Positions 12,525-23,501 of a stretch of DNA of 64,000 nt are shown in pieces. The position numbers and the translations under genes were made by a program. Location: positions 434,001 through 498,000 of the forward strand of contig NTMA01000001.1 in NCBI GenBank assembly GCA_002917075.1, written 5' to 3'. The first letter of the stretch is position 1, and every line of letters starts with the position of its first letter. The notes under the pieces were generated by a model. That model worked only from the letters and a program-made list of their open reading frames with translations. It did not search any database and was not told the DNA's origin. This stretch comes from Hawksworthiomyces lignivorus. Taxonomy: Eukaryota > Ascomycota > Sordariomycetes > Ophiostomatales > Ophiostomataceae.

Positions 12525-15350
12525 GATCAAGGACAGAGGAAGCAGTAGTGCCGTAATCTCGCCGGAGCGAGATTAGGAATTGTAAAGTAGAAAGGATGAA
12601 TAGAGATGTGCAGGGGGAAGGGGAGTAGAAGAATGACAATGAGAAATGTTCATATGACAGTTCTAACAAAAGATAATAAGATGGGAGAAAATGATTAATG
12701 TAAATAGGAGATGGGACTTATAAGAGAAACGTGCAAACGAGGCCCGTGTGTACTTGTTGGAATCTCGCGTGGGATAACGTGACAGTTTGACGGTTTGTCT
12801 TATTATGTTGTTATTGGGTTGTGGCTTGTGGGTTGAGATATCGAGAAATAGCCGAGCGTTGTCTTTTGTTGAAGTATGAATGGGAAAAGCTCGGAAGAGA
12901 ATGAAAATTTATGGGGACAAAATTTGTCTAGACAGGGAAGACTGGAATAAGAATAAGACTCTGGTGCAGTCGTGTGAGTCTACTTCGTAATGGGAAAACA
13001 GAATTTGGAAACCAGCTGGAAACCAACTGAAAGGGGCTTGAGAGGCGAGACACGGCTATGATGTTTGCTGACACGAACAAGGAAACTGGGCTGCAAGAGG
13101 GTAAAATTAATAAAAGGATGAATAGGCCGAGAGACTGGAAGAGGAAACCAGGAGAAATGAGAAGTGCCACCAAAATCTGGCTCTAGTTGTCGTCTAAGTG
13201 CCCGCTCTACCCGGCGAGTTTCCGTGGATCTTTTTGAGGTTGCGGGAATATCCTGAGAGTTGTGAAAGCAGAGGAAGTTTGGCGGGTTAGAATGAAGAAA
13301 GGGTTGACAATATGATAGTATCAAAAAAAGAAAAGAAAAGGTAGGGAAGGGATGCGATGAGAAAGGGGGTTGTGAAGGGGGGGAAATAAAAAAAAGACGT
13401 AAACAAGGGGACAACAGAGGCAATCTTTTTATTATCCCAAAAGGGTTATCGGGACTTGCAAGGGTTAACCGTCGTTTTCTCGTGCGTAGACTGACTGACT
13501 TATTCCATCTCACGCTTCCTTTTGGCTCTTGTCTGCGTATAAGGAATGGTTCTTTTTCTCTTTCTTTCTAGGTTGCGACTTGGACTTATTCTGCTTCCCC
13601 CGTTTCAGCATTCCCTGTTTGTCCTTGTCCTGTGTGTCTCTTTGAATGACAAAAAACGGGAAGAGAGCAACCGCGTGTAAGGGTGCAAGAGTAATGAGAA
13701 GCGGGATGAAAAAAGACAACACAAGCTTGGGTAGCAATCGAGAAGCAAGAAAAGGGAGTTTAACTATATGGGAAAAATTGGAGGCGGGAGGGAAGAGGGA
13801 GACAGATAGAGAGAGTGAGAGTTGAGAGCTAGAGAGGTAGAAAAGCAGCAGAAAAGTCGAAAGAACCTGAAGATTTCTTTTGGGGGGGCTTACGTTGTAA
13901 AGGCAGAAAAGAAGATGTAGAGAAGAAGAGGCAAAAAAACAAAAAATGAAAATAAAAATAAAGGATAAAGGTTAAAGGAGAAAGCAGAAACAACACAACA
14001 CGTGCATTTAGACGTGTCAGAGAAAGAGGGAAAGAGCTAGGTTGCGTATTTTCAGAACTCTTTACAGAACTCGTGCTTTCTCGAACTGTCAAGACGCAGA
14101 TAGACCGAAAGCAGGTGCAGCCCTACAATAGTGTCTAATTAAGGCCATCCATGTAATAAGAGAAAGAGTCTTCAATGTCGTGTGGCAAATGGACTAATCA
14201 ACTAACTTGCTCTCATCTCCTCCACTTCCTCCTCCACCCCTCGTTCCCAATTAGAAGGCAAAATGATCTTTCGCTGGCGATACCCTCTTATTCGTCTCCT
14301 GCTGCTCAGTTTTTCTCTTTTATTCTGTTTCCTTCTCCCGATGTGCAATTTTTTTTTTGGCTTCTCTTTTGCGTTTCTAGATGTCTTGCTATCGTCTCCT
14401 TGGCTGACTGGTCACAGATATTCTTGTACGTTTCTCACCATAGATTTTGGCGGCCTCATCTCGGCCATCAGCTCACGTGAATCAGCGATAACATATCCGT
14501 TCTTCTACCGTCCCTTCATGGCGTCTTTCTTACAACCACAAGCTTGATTATTCGTCACTGTTGATAACACGGAATGTAGTGTGCACCATATCGTTTTACT
14601 TCCTATCCTATGAAGTGTACAAATCTACAGATGCATGTACATATGCATGATGTAATCAATGTGTATCCAGCAGCCACCATGTCTGTGTCTATCTCTGGCT
14701 CTTCGTTTTTCCCTGTGCGCCTCCTAGCACTCTTCCCCAGACTATCCCCCGACCATCTTACTGCTGCTCTCCAGCTAAGGCTTCCCTATTCCTGTCTGAC
14801 CCCTCCCTTCTCTTCTCGATTTTTTTGTTATTGTTTTTTCGTAACTTCTTGTAGTTTTGCTCCGCCATGTGCAATGAAAATGAGAACGCCAGACACCGTC
14901 CCAAATTTGCCTCAGAAAAAGGACAAAAAAAAAAGTGCTGCAGATGCAACCGAACCCGACCATGCTACCATGCCGAGATCCTGCGAAGATCAATGCGAGG
15001 CAAAATCAATGTCAAAGAATGTACAGAAAATGAAGAAGGTCGCCGTCCCAAAAGGTATCAATCGCGCAGCGCGAAACAGGAACGCAAAGCCGCCTTTGCC
15101 TCGACCAGAAATGATTGGGTAAAAAAGAGCCGGGAAAGAATGTCAAAAAGCGAATTATAAAAAAACACGGAAAATATGCAGTCAAAAACTGTAGAATTAT
15201 GGTAATATGCGATGCTGGGAAAGTCTTTTTTTAAAACTTGCGAGGCTGCACGTAAAACAATTCAGAGTGCTAACTCTATTGATGGACGCTGGGTTGGAGG
15301 GGTCGCACACAGCTTTGACAACCGAAACCTCTCTCTCCAGTGCTTGTGTG
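12525..15350. other. 2.8-kb intergenic region upstream of Sir2 and downstream of Dbf4
   Basis: From 12525 to about 14100 the + strand is purine-rich, so the Sir2 sense strand is pyrimidine-rich, as expected for a long leader and promoter. Around 14870-15160 there are overlapping lysine-rich frames with no recognisable domain and A runs, which I do not accept as genes. No RNA gene was recognised. Confidence 0.55.
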
Positions 15351-17823
15351 TTATTGCCACTCGTCAAAGCTGTATTTTGGGCAGCGAGTCAACTGGCCGA
15401 GCAGCTCATCGAGATCGGTCCAGTTCCGTTCGTCTTCCGCAAACTTTCGGTGTTTGTGTGAGACGATATGCTGATAACAAGGGAGGATAGGTTAGCTACT
15501 CATTTCTAACACGGGATGAGACACGCAGATGGAAAACAACTCACATCCTCAAAGTCATCAAACTTGTCTTGGCAGTTCTCGCAGTACCCAGGCTTGGGAT
15601 CCCGCTTTCTCTGCCGCGGGGCCTGCACAGCTACAGGAGCGCTCATGGTACGCTTGTGCTTCTCCTCGTTCGCTGCACCGTCTTCGAGAGCGAGGTTGAG
15701 CTTGGCGTTCAGCTGTGCGGCGGCGGCCGTCGACCGTCCAGGCCCCAGACTGGTGGAGCGCGTGTAGCTGTGTCTCGACTGCTGCTGCTGCTGCGGCTGC
15801 TGCTGGTCCATGCTCATTTCCGTCATGCGACGAGAGCTGAGGTCCTGCTGCGAGGTCGATGCCGTCGATTTCTGGAGCACCTTCCGCTGCAACCCGTGGA
15901 TTTCTTTGCTGGTGCCAGCGCGGGCACCCAGCGTTCCCGTGGCTGAAGAGATCATCTGAGACCGAATGGCAGACGTCACACCCGCTGCCTGCAGCCCAGA
16001 GGCCACTGGCTCACCTGCAAAGCACCGAGCCGACTTGGCACGGCTAGTGAAGGCGTTCTGCACCTGGAAGTCCGCTGTGACTCCTGAGGCTTTCGAGGGA
16101 GGCGCAGATGCGACAGAGGATACCGAGCCCGCTGACGCAACAGCCGTGCTGTCCACAGCTCTCTCGGTAGGACGAAGGCTCGGAGCGCCAGCGAGTGCGG
16201 CCGTGTTGGCCACAGCGCGACGATTGTGCCCATCCTCCATTTCGGCCAGTGTACGCTTGCCAGTCACCTGCTTGGGTGCGGCTGCTGCGGCGTATCGGCT
16301 GGCCAGCGTCTTCTGCATCGACGCGCCAGCAGTCGCGGAGGCGGAAGCTTCACGAGTTGCTGCGGCTGTCGTCCGCATTCTCGCTCTTTTCTTTTCGGCC
16401 CGCAGCTCCAGCTGATCCGTGTCTTCGATGAACGGACAGCGCGTCCCGGCGCTGGGTCGCAGCTGAGGCCAGTCGCCCTCTTCTCTGTCGGCCACCTTGG
16501 CATATTCTCGGACTATGATTGGCCTCTGCTTCTCTTCAATGTCGTACACGTAAATGTACGGGCCTTTGAAGTAGATTAGCTCACGCGTGGCCACGGTCGG
16601 ATCACGGTCAGACGGGCCGGTCTGGCGCTCTTTGTCAAGCATCTGCAGGAGCACATGATCGCCTGCAAAACGCGAAGCACCCTGCTGATTGCCGGCTGCA
16701 CCGCTGGCGGCACCGCCGTTGCGGATGCGCTGACCCAGCTCTGCACTACGGTATGGGTCCGGCTCCAGCAGCATGTCCAGCACTCGCTGGAGTTTTTCCA
16801 GCGACCAGATCTTCTTGCCCATCTCCCGAGCACGCTGCAGGATGTCTGTGCTTCGTGTCGGCTTCGGCTTGCGGATAACATCCTCGGCCGCACCAAAGGG
16901 TGCCAGCGGCATTCGCCGGCCCGGTGCAGTATCGAACAGCTTGCGCTTAACAGGAAGCGACGTCCCAGAAATGCCCAGCTCGTTGACGTGATTCCGACTT
17001 AGAAGCGAAGGGTTTATTGTCTGCAGGTGCTCATGGTTCATTTCCGGCGCGTGGTCCGCGTTGTTCTCTTTTGCTTGTTGAGCTTCTTGCTGCTGCTGCT
17101 GCTGCTTTGTCATGGGCTTTTCCTCTGGAGGGATGGGACGGGTCGTAACGACATGGGTGATATCGATTGAGAAAAACTTGTCCTCTCTCTGTTGTCGTGA
17201 CCAGTGATTAGCTTCTACGATACACTGGATGGAATGAGAGCAGGAGAGACGAAAAGGGAAATAGGTCCACCACTTACAGCTCCAAGATACATAACCTGCT
17301 TGGACAAGCGAGCACTCTGGTCCTCGGGCAAGCTATCAAAGTAGAAGACTAGCTTGGGAAACCGCAGACGCTGGCTCTGCTGCCACCGGCGAACTTCCTC
17401 GGCCTCCTTCTCGGACACTTTCAAGGTCTCCTGGCGGTGGTGGTGGTGGGAGGAGACACGTTCCGCCTGGTGGACGCGCGATGTGGTGCCGCGTTGGGTC
17501 TGCTGGACACGTCTGGATGTGGGAGAACGCAGGGTTGCGATGCGAGACGTGCTGTGGGCGCTGACGTTATCTACTCTCTCGAGCATCTGCTTCTTTGCCG
17601 GCGGCGGCTGGCCATAGTTCTCTTCTCGCTGCACGCTCGCGTGAGAGCGTCTCTGCTTGGCAAAGACGCCAGCCGCGGCAGATGCAGCCACCCCGCTGCC
17701 AGCAGCACCTCGCAGAGGCGAGTTGGCGGCATTGGGGTTTGCAGAGAGCGGCACCCTTCTCGTCGACATGGAAGACATTGTAGAGAAGGGGACCGGGGTG
17801 GGAGATAAAGATACTGCTGCCAT
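15351..17823 (-). CDS. DBF4: Dbf4-type regulatory subunit of Cdc7 kinase (NimO-like)
   Basis: Dbf4 activates Cdc7, which phosphorylates the MCM helicase to fire replication origins. I join exons 17823-17278, 17188-15545 and 15470-15351 (introns 89 and 74 nt), giving 769 residues. Motif N spans the first junction: KLVFYF...YLGA joins REDKFFSIDITHVVTTRPIP. Motif M (YFKGPYIYVYD, about 388-398) binds the kinase. The C-terminal DBF zinc finger spans the last junction with C718, C721, H731 and H737, the expected C-x2-C-x9-H-x5-H; unspliced, the two histidines would be lost, so the short third exon is well supported. The middle is serine/alanine-rich with glutamine runs. For intron 1 another AG lies 23 nt upstream of the chosen one but breaks the phase. 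Confidence 0.92.
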
Positions 17824-19016
17824 ATATAAGAATTGAGAACAGGAGAGCTTGTTCAGGCCAATTGTGCCAACATGCTATGGGAGGAACAGAGCAGCGTCTC
17901 GACGATTAGAGGAATAGAGAGAAGCCAGATAAGAAGGAGTAGACCAGAGACAAGATCGACGACGCGAAGCAAGAGCGTGGACACGACTCGTCTGCGGTAT
18001 GTTTTTCTTGTGTCAGAGGGGATGGGGGAAAAAAAACAACAAAACGTCCAAACAACAAGAGGCAATGGGAGGAAAACAACACGCGGAGGAGATCCTAAAC
18101 ACGCTGGAACAATGGCATGGACGAAGATACAGGAACAGAACAGAAGAGTCCCAGTGAAGGTCGAAGGCGAGAGAGAGAGGATAGAGAGAGCGAGGAAAGA
18201 GAGGAAGACGGAAGAGAGAGAGTCACGACAAAACACACAACACACCAGATGTGAGAGAGAGAGTGAGGTGAGGTGAGGTGCAAAACCACAAGGTAGGTCA
18301 GGATTTGGTGGAGGATGTGGTTGGTAATGGTGGTGGAGGTTGGGTTGGTAATAGCGGGTGGATTGTGTGAGGAAAACAGACCGGAAGTCGTGTGTCTCTC
18401 TGTGTGTCTCCCTGTGAGTCTGTGTGTCTGTGTCTGCCTCTGTGCAGTGGCATCCTGAGGTCCACTGCACGCTACACGCTGAAAACACACAAAAAGCGCG
18501 CCTGGGCAAGGGCGTTTCCTAGGCGGCGACCGGATTGGTCCGCCGTCAACAATAATATTGCCTGCTAAGGAAAGGTTCATGTGCGCACGGGCCACCGACG
18601 CGGGCGGGCAGTTGCAACACAGCAACCAGGAAAAAAAAAAAAACAGAGGCAGGAGCCCCACCACAAGCTCTGCTTCAGTGGAAGCTCCGAGGCTGCCTGA
18701 AAGGGTAATCTAGTAGAATGTTTCTGGAAAGAGCGTGCGAGTGCACAGTAATACACGTTGTAAGTAAGCATCGAGCGTAAGGCAAGAGCAGAGGGGAGCG
18801 ACAGTTCCTTCCCCCCCGCTAAAAATAAAATAAAAATAATAGTAAAAAAAAAAAAAAAAAAAAGACGACATCATCAGCCGACAGGGCCTCGCTAAAAGTT
18901 CCGGCCAAGTCTTTCCTGAGCCTCACTCCCACTTGCCCAGAGCAATATCTCGCTATATATACTGGTCAATTCCAGCCAATTGAGGGTGGTACGCCAGCTG
19001 TCGAATCCGATTCGCG
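17824..19016. other. Divergent promoter region (Dbf4 / Icp55)
   Basis: The Dbf4-proximal part (17824-18290) is purine-rich on + (pyrimidine-rich on the Dbf4 sense strand). A run of about 20 A lies at 18844-18863, and a TATATATA box candidate at 18954-18961 sits about 60 bases before the Icp55 start. No gene is seen. Confidence 0.6.
18844..18863. repeat. Poly-A tract
   Basis: A run of about 20 A upstream of the Icp55 gene; such dA:dT tracts often exclude nucleosomes in fungal promoters. Confidence 0.85.
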
Positions 19017-20814
19017 ATGAAGTGGCAGCGGTCGTCCACCGTGTGCCTCGAGCAGGCCGGCCGGCTCATGACGGCGGGTCCCCTCTGCCCCGTTCCGCAA
19101 CCTCCATGGCAGCCAAGCCTAGCACGGCGGCACCAGGCACAATGGCGGATGCTCTCGTCATCTCCTAGTATATGGCGAAGCAGAAGACGGAAGGGAGCGG
19201 AGAGCGGGCTCCAGGGCGGCTGCAGAGGCGGCCGGTGCCAGCGAGGCTACGCAACCGTCTCGGCCGCCGACCTGCTGTTCGGCCAGCCGGTCCACGAGAC
19301 GCACCCGCACGTCCTCGAAGCAGGCGAGCGTAAGCAGGAGCCCCTCCAACCCCTGCCTTTGTTTTCCTGTCTTGTTCTCTCGCGGCGCCTGTTCATCACC
19401 GTCTGACGTCTGACCGCCTCTTCCTCCTTGCCCTCCAGTCACCCCCGGCATCACCGCCCAAGAGTACTACGACCGCCGCCGCGCCCTCGCCGCCCTCCTG
19501 CCGCCCGACTCTGCCGCCGTGCTACGCTCTGCCGACCTCAAGTACCGGTCGGGCGCCGTATTCTTTCCCTTCCGCCAAGAGTCGGACTTTTTCTATCTGA
19601 CGGGCTTTAGCGAGCCCGAAGCGCTCGCCGTCGTGCGCCGGATAGGGTCCGCGGCCGATGCAGACGGCAGCGGCGCGGACTGCGAGTTTTCTCTACTGGT
19701 GCGACCCAAGGACCCGCGCGCCGAGCAGTGGGCGGGCCCCTGGAGCGGCGTCGAGGCAGCGCGGGACGTGTTCAACGCCGACGAGGCCGGCGACATTGCC
19801 GCGGCCGACCGGCTGCTGCCGCAGCTGCTCAAGGGCGTGCGCACCGTGTACGTCAACGAGGCAGCGGCGGCGACGGCGGAGGGGGCCGCTGCCAAGGTGG
19901 CGTCGTCGTCGCCGTCAGCGTGGCCGCCGCTGCGGGCGCTCCTCGAGAGCGTGGCCGGCGTGGCGTCGCTGCAGCCGCTGGCGCCGGTGGTGGCGCCGCT
20001 GCGCGCCGTCAAGAGCGCCGCCGAGGTAGCCAATATGCGGCGCGCCGGCCGGCTGTCGGGCCGGGCGCTGACCGACGCCATGCGCCGGCCCTGGGCGCGC
20101 GAGAAGGACCTGGCCGCCTTTCTGGCCTACGCCTTCCACCGCGACGGCGGCGACGGCTGCGCCTACGTACCCGTCGTCGCCGGCGGGCCGCGCGGCCGCC
20201 TCATCCACTACGTGCTCAACAACGCCGCCCTCGACCCTGCCGACACCGTGCTCGTCGACGCCGGCGGCGAGTACGGCACCTACATTACCGACATTACGCG
20301 CACGTGGCCCGTCGCCGGCCGCTTCAGCCCCGCCCAGCGCGACCTCTACGAGGCCGTCCTGCGCGTCCAGCGGTCCTCCGTCTCGCTCTGCACCGCCACG
20401 TCCGCCGGCGGCGGCCGCGGCCTCTCGCTCGACCAGATCCACCGCATCACCGCCGAGGGCCTCCGGTCCGAGCTCGGCAAGCTCGGCTTCGACTTTGGCT
20501 ACAGCAGCGACGGCGACGCCGCTCTCTCCGCCCTGTTTCCCCACCACGTCGGCCACTACGTCGGCCTCGACGTCCACGACACGCCCAGCTTCCCGCGCCA
20601 CACCCCCCTGCGCCCCGGCCACTGCGTCACCGTCGAGCCCGGCGTCTACGTGCCCGACGACGAGCGCTGGCCCGCCCATTTCCGCGGCCTCGCCGTCCGC
20701 ATCGAGGACAGCATCTGCGTCGGCGACGAGGACCCCTACATCCTCACTACCGAGGCCGTCAAGGAGGTTGTCGACATCGAGGCGCTGCGAGACGACCCGT
20801 CTCCGATGGCATAG
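19017..20814 (+). CDS. ICP55: Mitochondrial Xaa-Pro aminopeptidase Icp55 (XPNPEP3 family)
   Basis: Icp55 is an M24 metallopeptidase that removes one residue from mitochondrial proteins after cleavage by the processing peptidase MPP, stabilising them. Exons 19017-19329 and 19439-20814 give 562 residues; the intron (donor gtaagc, acceptor ctccag) is phase 1 and restores the family segment E-L-T-P-G-I-T. The first ~78 residues are arginine-rich and suit a matrix presequence. The AMP_N domain (KYRSGAVFFPFRQESDFFYLTG, about 139-160) precedes the pita-bread catalytic domain with metal ligands D378, D389, H477, E504 and E527. The presequence ends in R76-G-Y78 followed by A79, the cleavage pattern Icp55 itself recognises. 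Confidence 0.92.
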
Positions 20815-21504
20815 CGCCGGCCTCGAGAGGGAAAAGGAGGGGGGCCTATTGGGTCTATTCCTACGATGCATTATTTTGTAGACACACACATTCACAGTTC
20901 TGCAGCGCGCATTTGAGGAAGCATTTTTGTAGATGATCATGACAACTCTGCCGTCGGCCTGCAGAATAAGCAAGAGAGCCCATCCCATAGGCGGACAGGC
21001 TAGTTCTTCATTGAGAAAGGTGTCTATCGTTTCGCCATATGATCCGCACAATCGTCATAAAACACGGTTTTTGCCCCGTCCCGGCCTCTTTATGCGATTG
21101 GTGTATGTCGTAACACCTTGGAAGCTGTATTTCTCCTGCCGCAAGAAACAAGAGTGCAAAACAAACAAACACAACGCAAAAAAAGAGGCAGAGGCCCTTT
21201 TGACGCCTTACCATCCTCTCCCAAATAGAAACATCAGAACCGTGGCCCTTTTTGCCTTTGATACTCTTTCCACCCAGATGTGTGCGGTCGTATGTATTAA
21301 AAATGCAAAGAAGGAGAGAAGTTGTGCGTGCCGCCCGTGTGAAACCCCGACCTGAAAGCTGGAAACACTCAACGTATGTACAACTATGAGAAGTGCGATA
21401 TATACAAGACGTCGGCACGGCTCCACATCGTAAGCAACAATGATTAGGTAAAGAAATAATAATAAAAAATCGTAGGTTTTTTTTTTTTTTTGGTGGAGGG
21501 AAGC
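20815..21504. other. Intergenic, convergent 3' ends (Icp55 / bHLH factor)
   Basis: No gene is seen. A T run at about 21479-21491 lies just beyond the bHLH stop codon. The rest is unremarkable AT-richer sequence. Confidence 0.6.
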
Positions 21505-23501
21505 TTAGCAGAAAGCTCTCGGGTCGAAGAGGGTTCTGCTGTAGTTTGGCATCTGGAAGGTTGGCCGCGCGGTAGCATTCAAAAGCTGCTCGAAGGCCTG
21601 AAGTCGTCGGGACAGCTCTTGGTGCTGCTGCAGGATGGCTCGGTTCTTTTTCTCCAGATAATGGATGTAATCGGTTGCCTTGGTAAGGACCGTACCCTGT
21701 TGGAGAAGTTAGGGAACATATTTCAATGAAGAGCGCACAGCAAACTTGAACTGTGGTCGCCAACTCACCTTGCTGACTTTGGGAGCGCGGCCGGCTTGGT
21801 TTGAGCCTTCGCCCTCGTCGACAGCATTCTCGGGTATCGTATGGAGAGCGGGTACAGCATCTCGAAGCTCGGCGATCTTGTCTTTGAGATTTGTTCGGTA
21901 TTTCCGCTCGATGTCGTTGTGGGCGGTGCGGTCGGCAGATTTCGGCTTTTCCTTGCCCTTGTCTGATTTATCTGGCTTGGCGGAAGAGGATCCCTGCGAA
22001 GGTTGTTGTGGCTGCTGCTGCTGAACGGTCGAGGCGGAAGGCGTGATTAGGCTGTCCATAATATCGTTGTTAGAGATTTGGCTCATCGAGGCCGTGCCTA
22101 GTCCCGACCCGAAAAGCGTTCCCGGAAAGCCGCCAAAGTTCGTGTTGATGTTGGAGCCGATTCCACCCATCGGTGTCCCTTGGTTCATGGCAATGGCGAT
22201 CAGCCGGCGTTGCTCAGCCTCGCTGAGAATCGGTGTCTGCAGACCCATGAGAGAATCCAGCCGAATGCCCATCTGTGGCTTCTCCCAGCTCAGAGGCGTG
22301 GAGTACAGGCCTTCTCGCGGTGGAACCTCGGCAGGCGGCATCGATTCGATCTTTGACAGCTGGTCAGCAAGATTTAGAGACGAGTACGAATAGCCCTCGT
22401 CTTCGTCTGAGAGTGCTTTTTCCAGTGCACTGTCGTCGAGAGTGCCTTCCTCTTGTTTTGGCTGCTCAGTTGAAGCCGTTTGAGATGTCATGGTCGTGGA
22501 TCTGCAAGCGAGCACACAAGTGTCAGCGATATTTTCTTCCGCTGCGATTCAACCTACCAGTCCGTCCACATCAGACCCGAAAGACGTAGCTTACCGTTGT
22601 GGTATTGGATCCTTTGTCTGAGAACTAGAGGCAGTATTGGCGTCAATGCTGCCACGCGCATCTTTGCTTTGTTGCTCCCGCTTTTGCTGCTTGGCTGACG
22701 GTGTTTGTTGCTGTTGCTGTTGCTGCTGCAGCAGTTGCTGGCGTTGCGCCTGTTGTAACTGCTGCTGCTGTCGTTGCAAATGCTGGAGCTGCTGCTGCTG
22801 CAGTAAAATTTGCTGCTGCTGCTGCAGCTGCTGTTGCTGCTTTTGCTGCTGTTGCTGCTGCTGCTCTTCGTCAAACTGGATCCAGTAATCGACGGAATCA
22901 AAGGGGGTGCTTTCGGAATTTAGTCGCGAGCGTTTTCTATCGTGGCCATCGCGAGTTCGCTGCCGCGGAGAGATAATAGGCCGTGAGTTCTGGCTGAAAA
23001 TAGACGGCGACGACAGAGCCGAGCCGTAAGGGTTCAAGGGTGACACTCCTGAAGATGGAGCCAGAGACTCCAAGGAAAAACTTGGTGCCCCTGAAGAAGT
23101 GCTCGTCCTACCGAGGCCGGCAGCGGCCAGCGCAGATTCGTCCCATAGCGATGGGGACTGCACTTGCGCCGAGTTTAGCACGGAGGTGTCGCCAGTCTGA
23201 TCGACTGGGTTGAGCGTCTATGCCTTGTCAGTAATCAAATACAAATCGACTTGCGATGTGAAGCAGAGGCATGCATAGTTCCAGCCCTTCATCCCCCCCA
23301 CCCCCCCACCCCCCCGGTTCTTCCCTTCCTCTCTTGTCATTGCTTTCCTTGCAGCTGCTTTACTTTTATAGTAGCGACTATGCATCCGAGCCAAAGTCAT
23401 GGCTTATTTCCGTCGCTCTGTTGATCATGAACGATAGCGGCACATACCTGATTATTTGGCACTGAAAAGTAGCCAATATTTCTTAGGAAATTCGTGTCCA
23501 T
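21505..23501 (-). CDS. SREBP-type bHLH-leucine zipper transcription factor without membrane anchor, polyglutamine-rich
   Basis: Exons 23501-23448, 23217-22595, 22501-21769 and 21696-21505 give 533 residues with consistent phases (0, 2, 0). The first exon encodes only 18 residues. The basic region has RTAHNDIERKYR (417-428); the tyrosine at 427, where most bHLH proteins have arginine, is the hallmark of the SREBP class that also binds sterol-type elements. Helix 2 runs into a zipper (TKATDYIHYLEKKNR, from about 474). No transmembrane segment follows, unlike true SREBP/SrbA, so it resembles Tye7- or SrbB-type factors, which act on glycolysis, lipid and hypoxia genes. A glutamine-rich block (about 123-185) may be an activation domain. 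The upstream region is unusually long. The exact orthologue is not settled. Confidence 0.88.
22703..22865. repeat. CAG/CTG-rich tract encoding polyglutamine
   Basis: The minus strand reads mostly CAG and CAA codons in exon 2 of the bHLH factor, broken by Leu, Lys, Ile and His codons. It is a likely site of length variation between strains. Confidence 0.85.

Noticed and set aside
14867..15160. Overlapping lysine-rich frames between Sir2 and Dbf4
   Set aside because: Two frames overlap with A runs and no domain; neither has splice or homology support that I can see.
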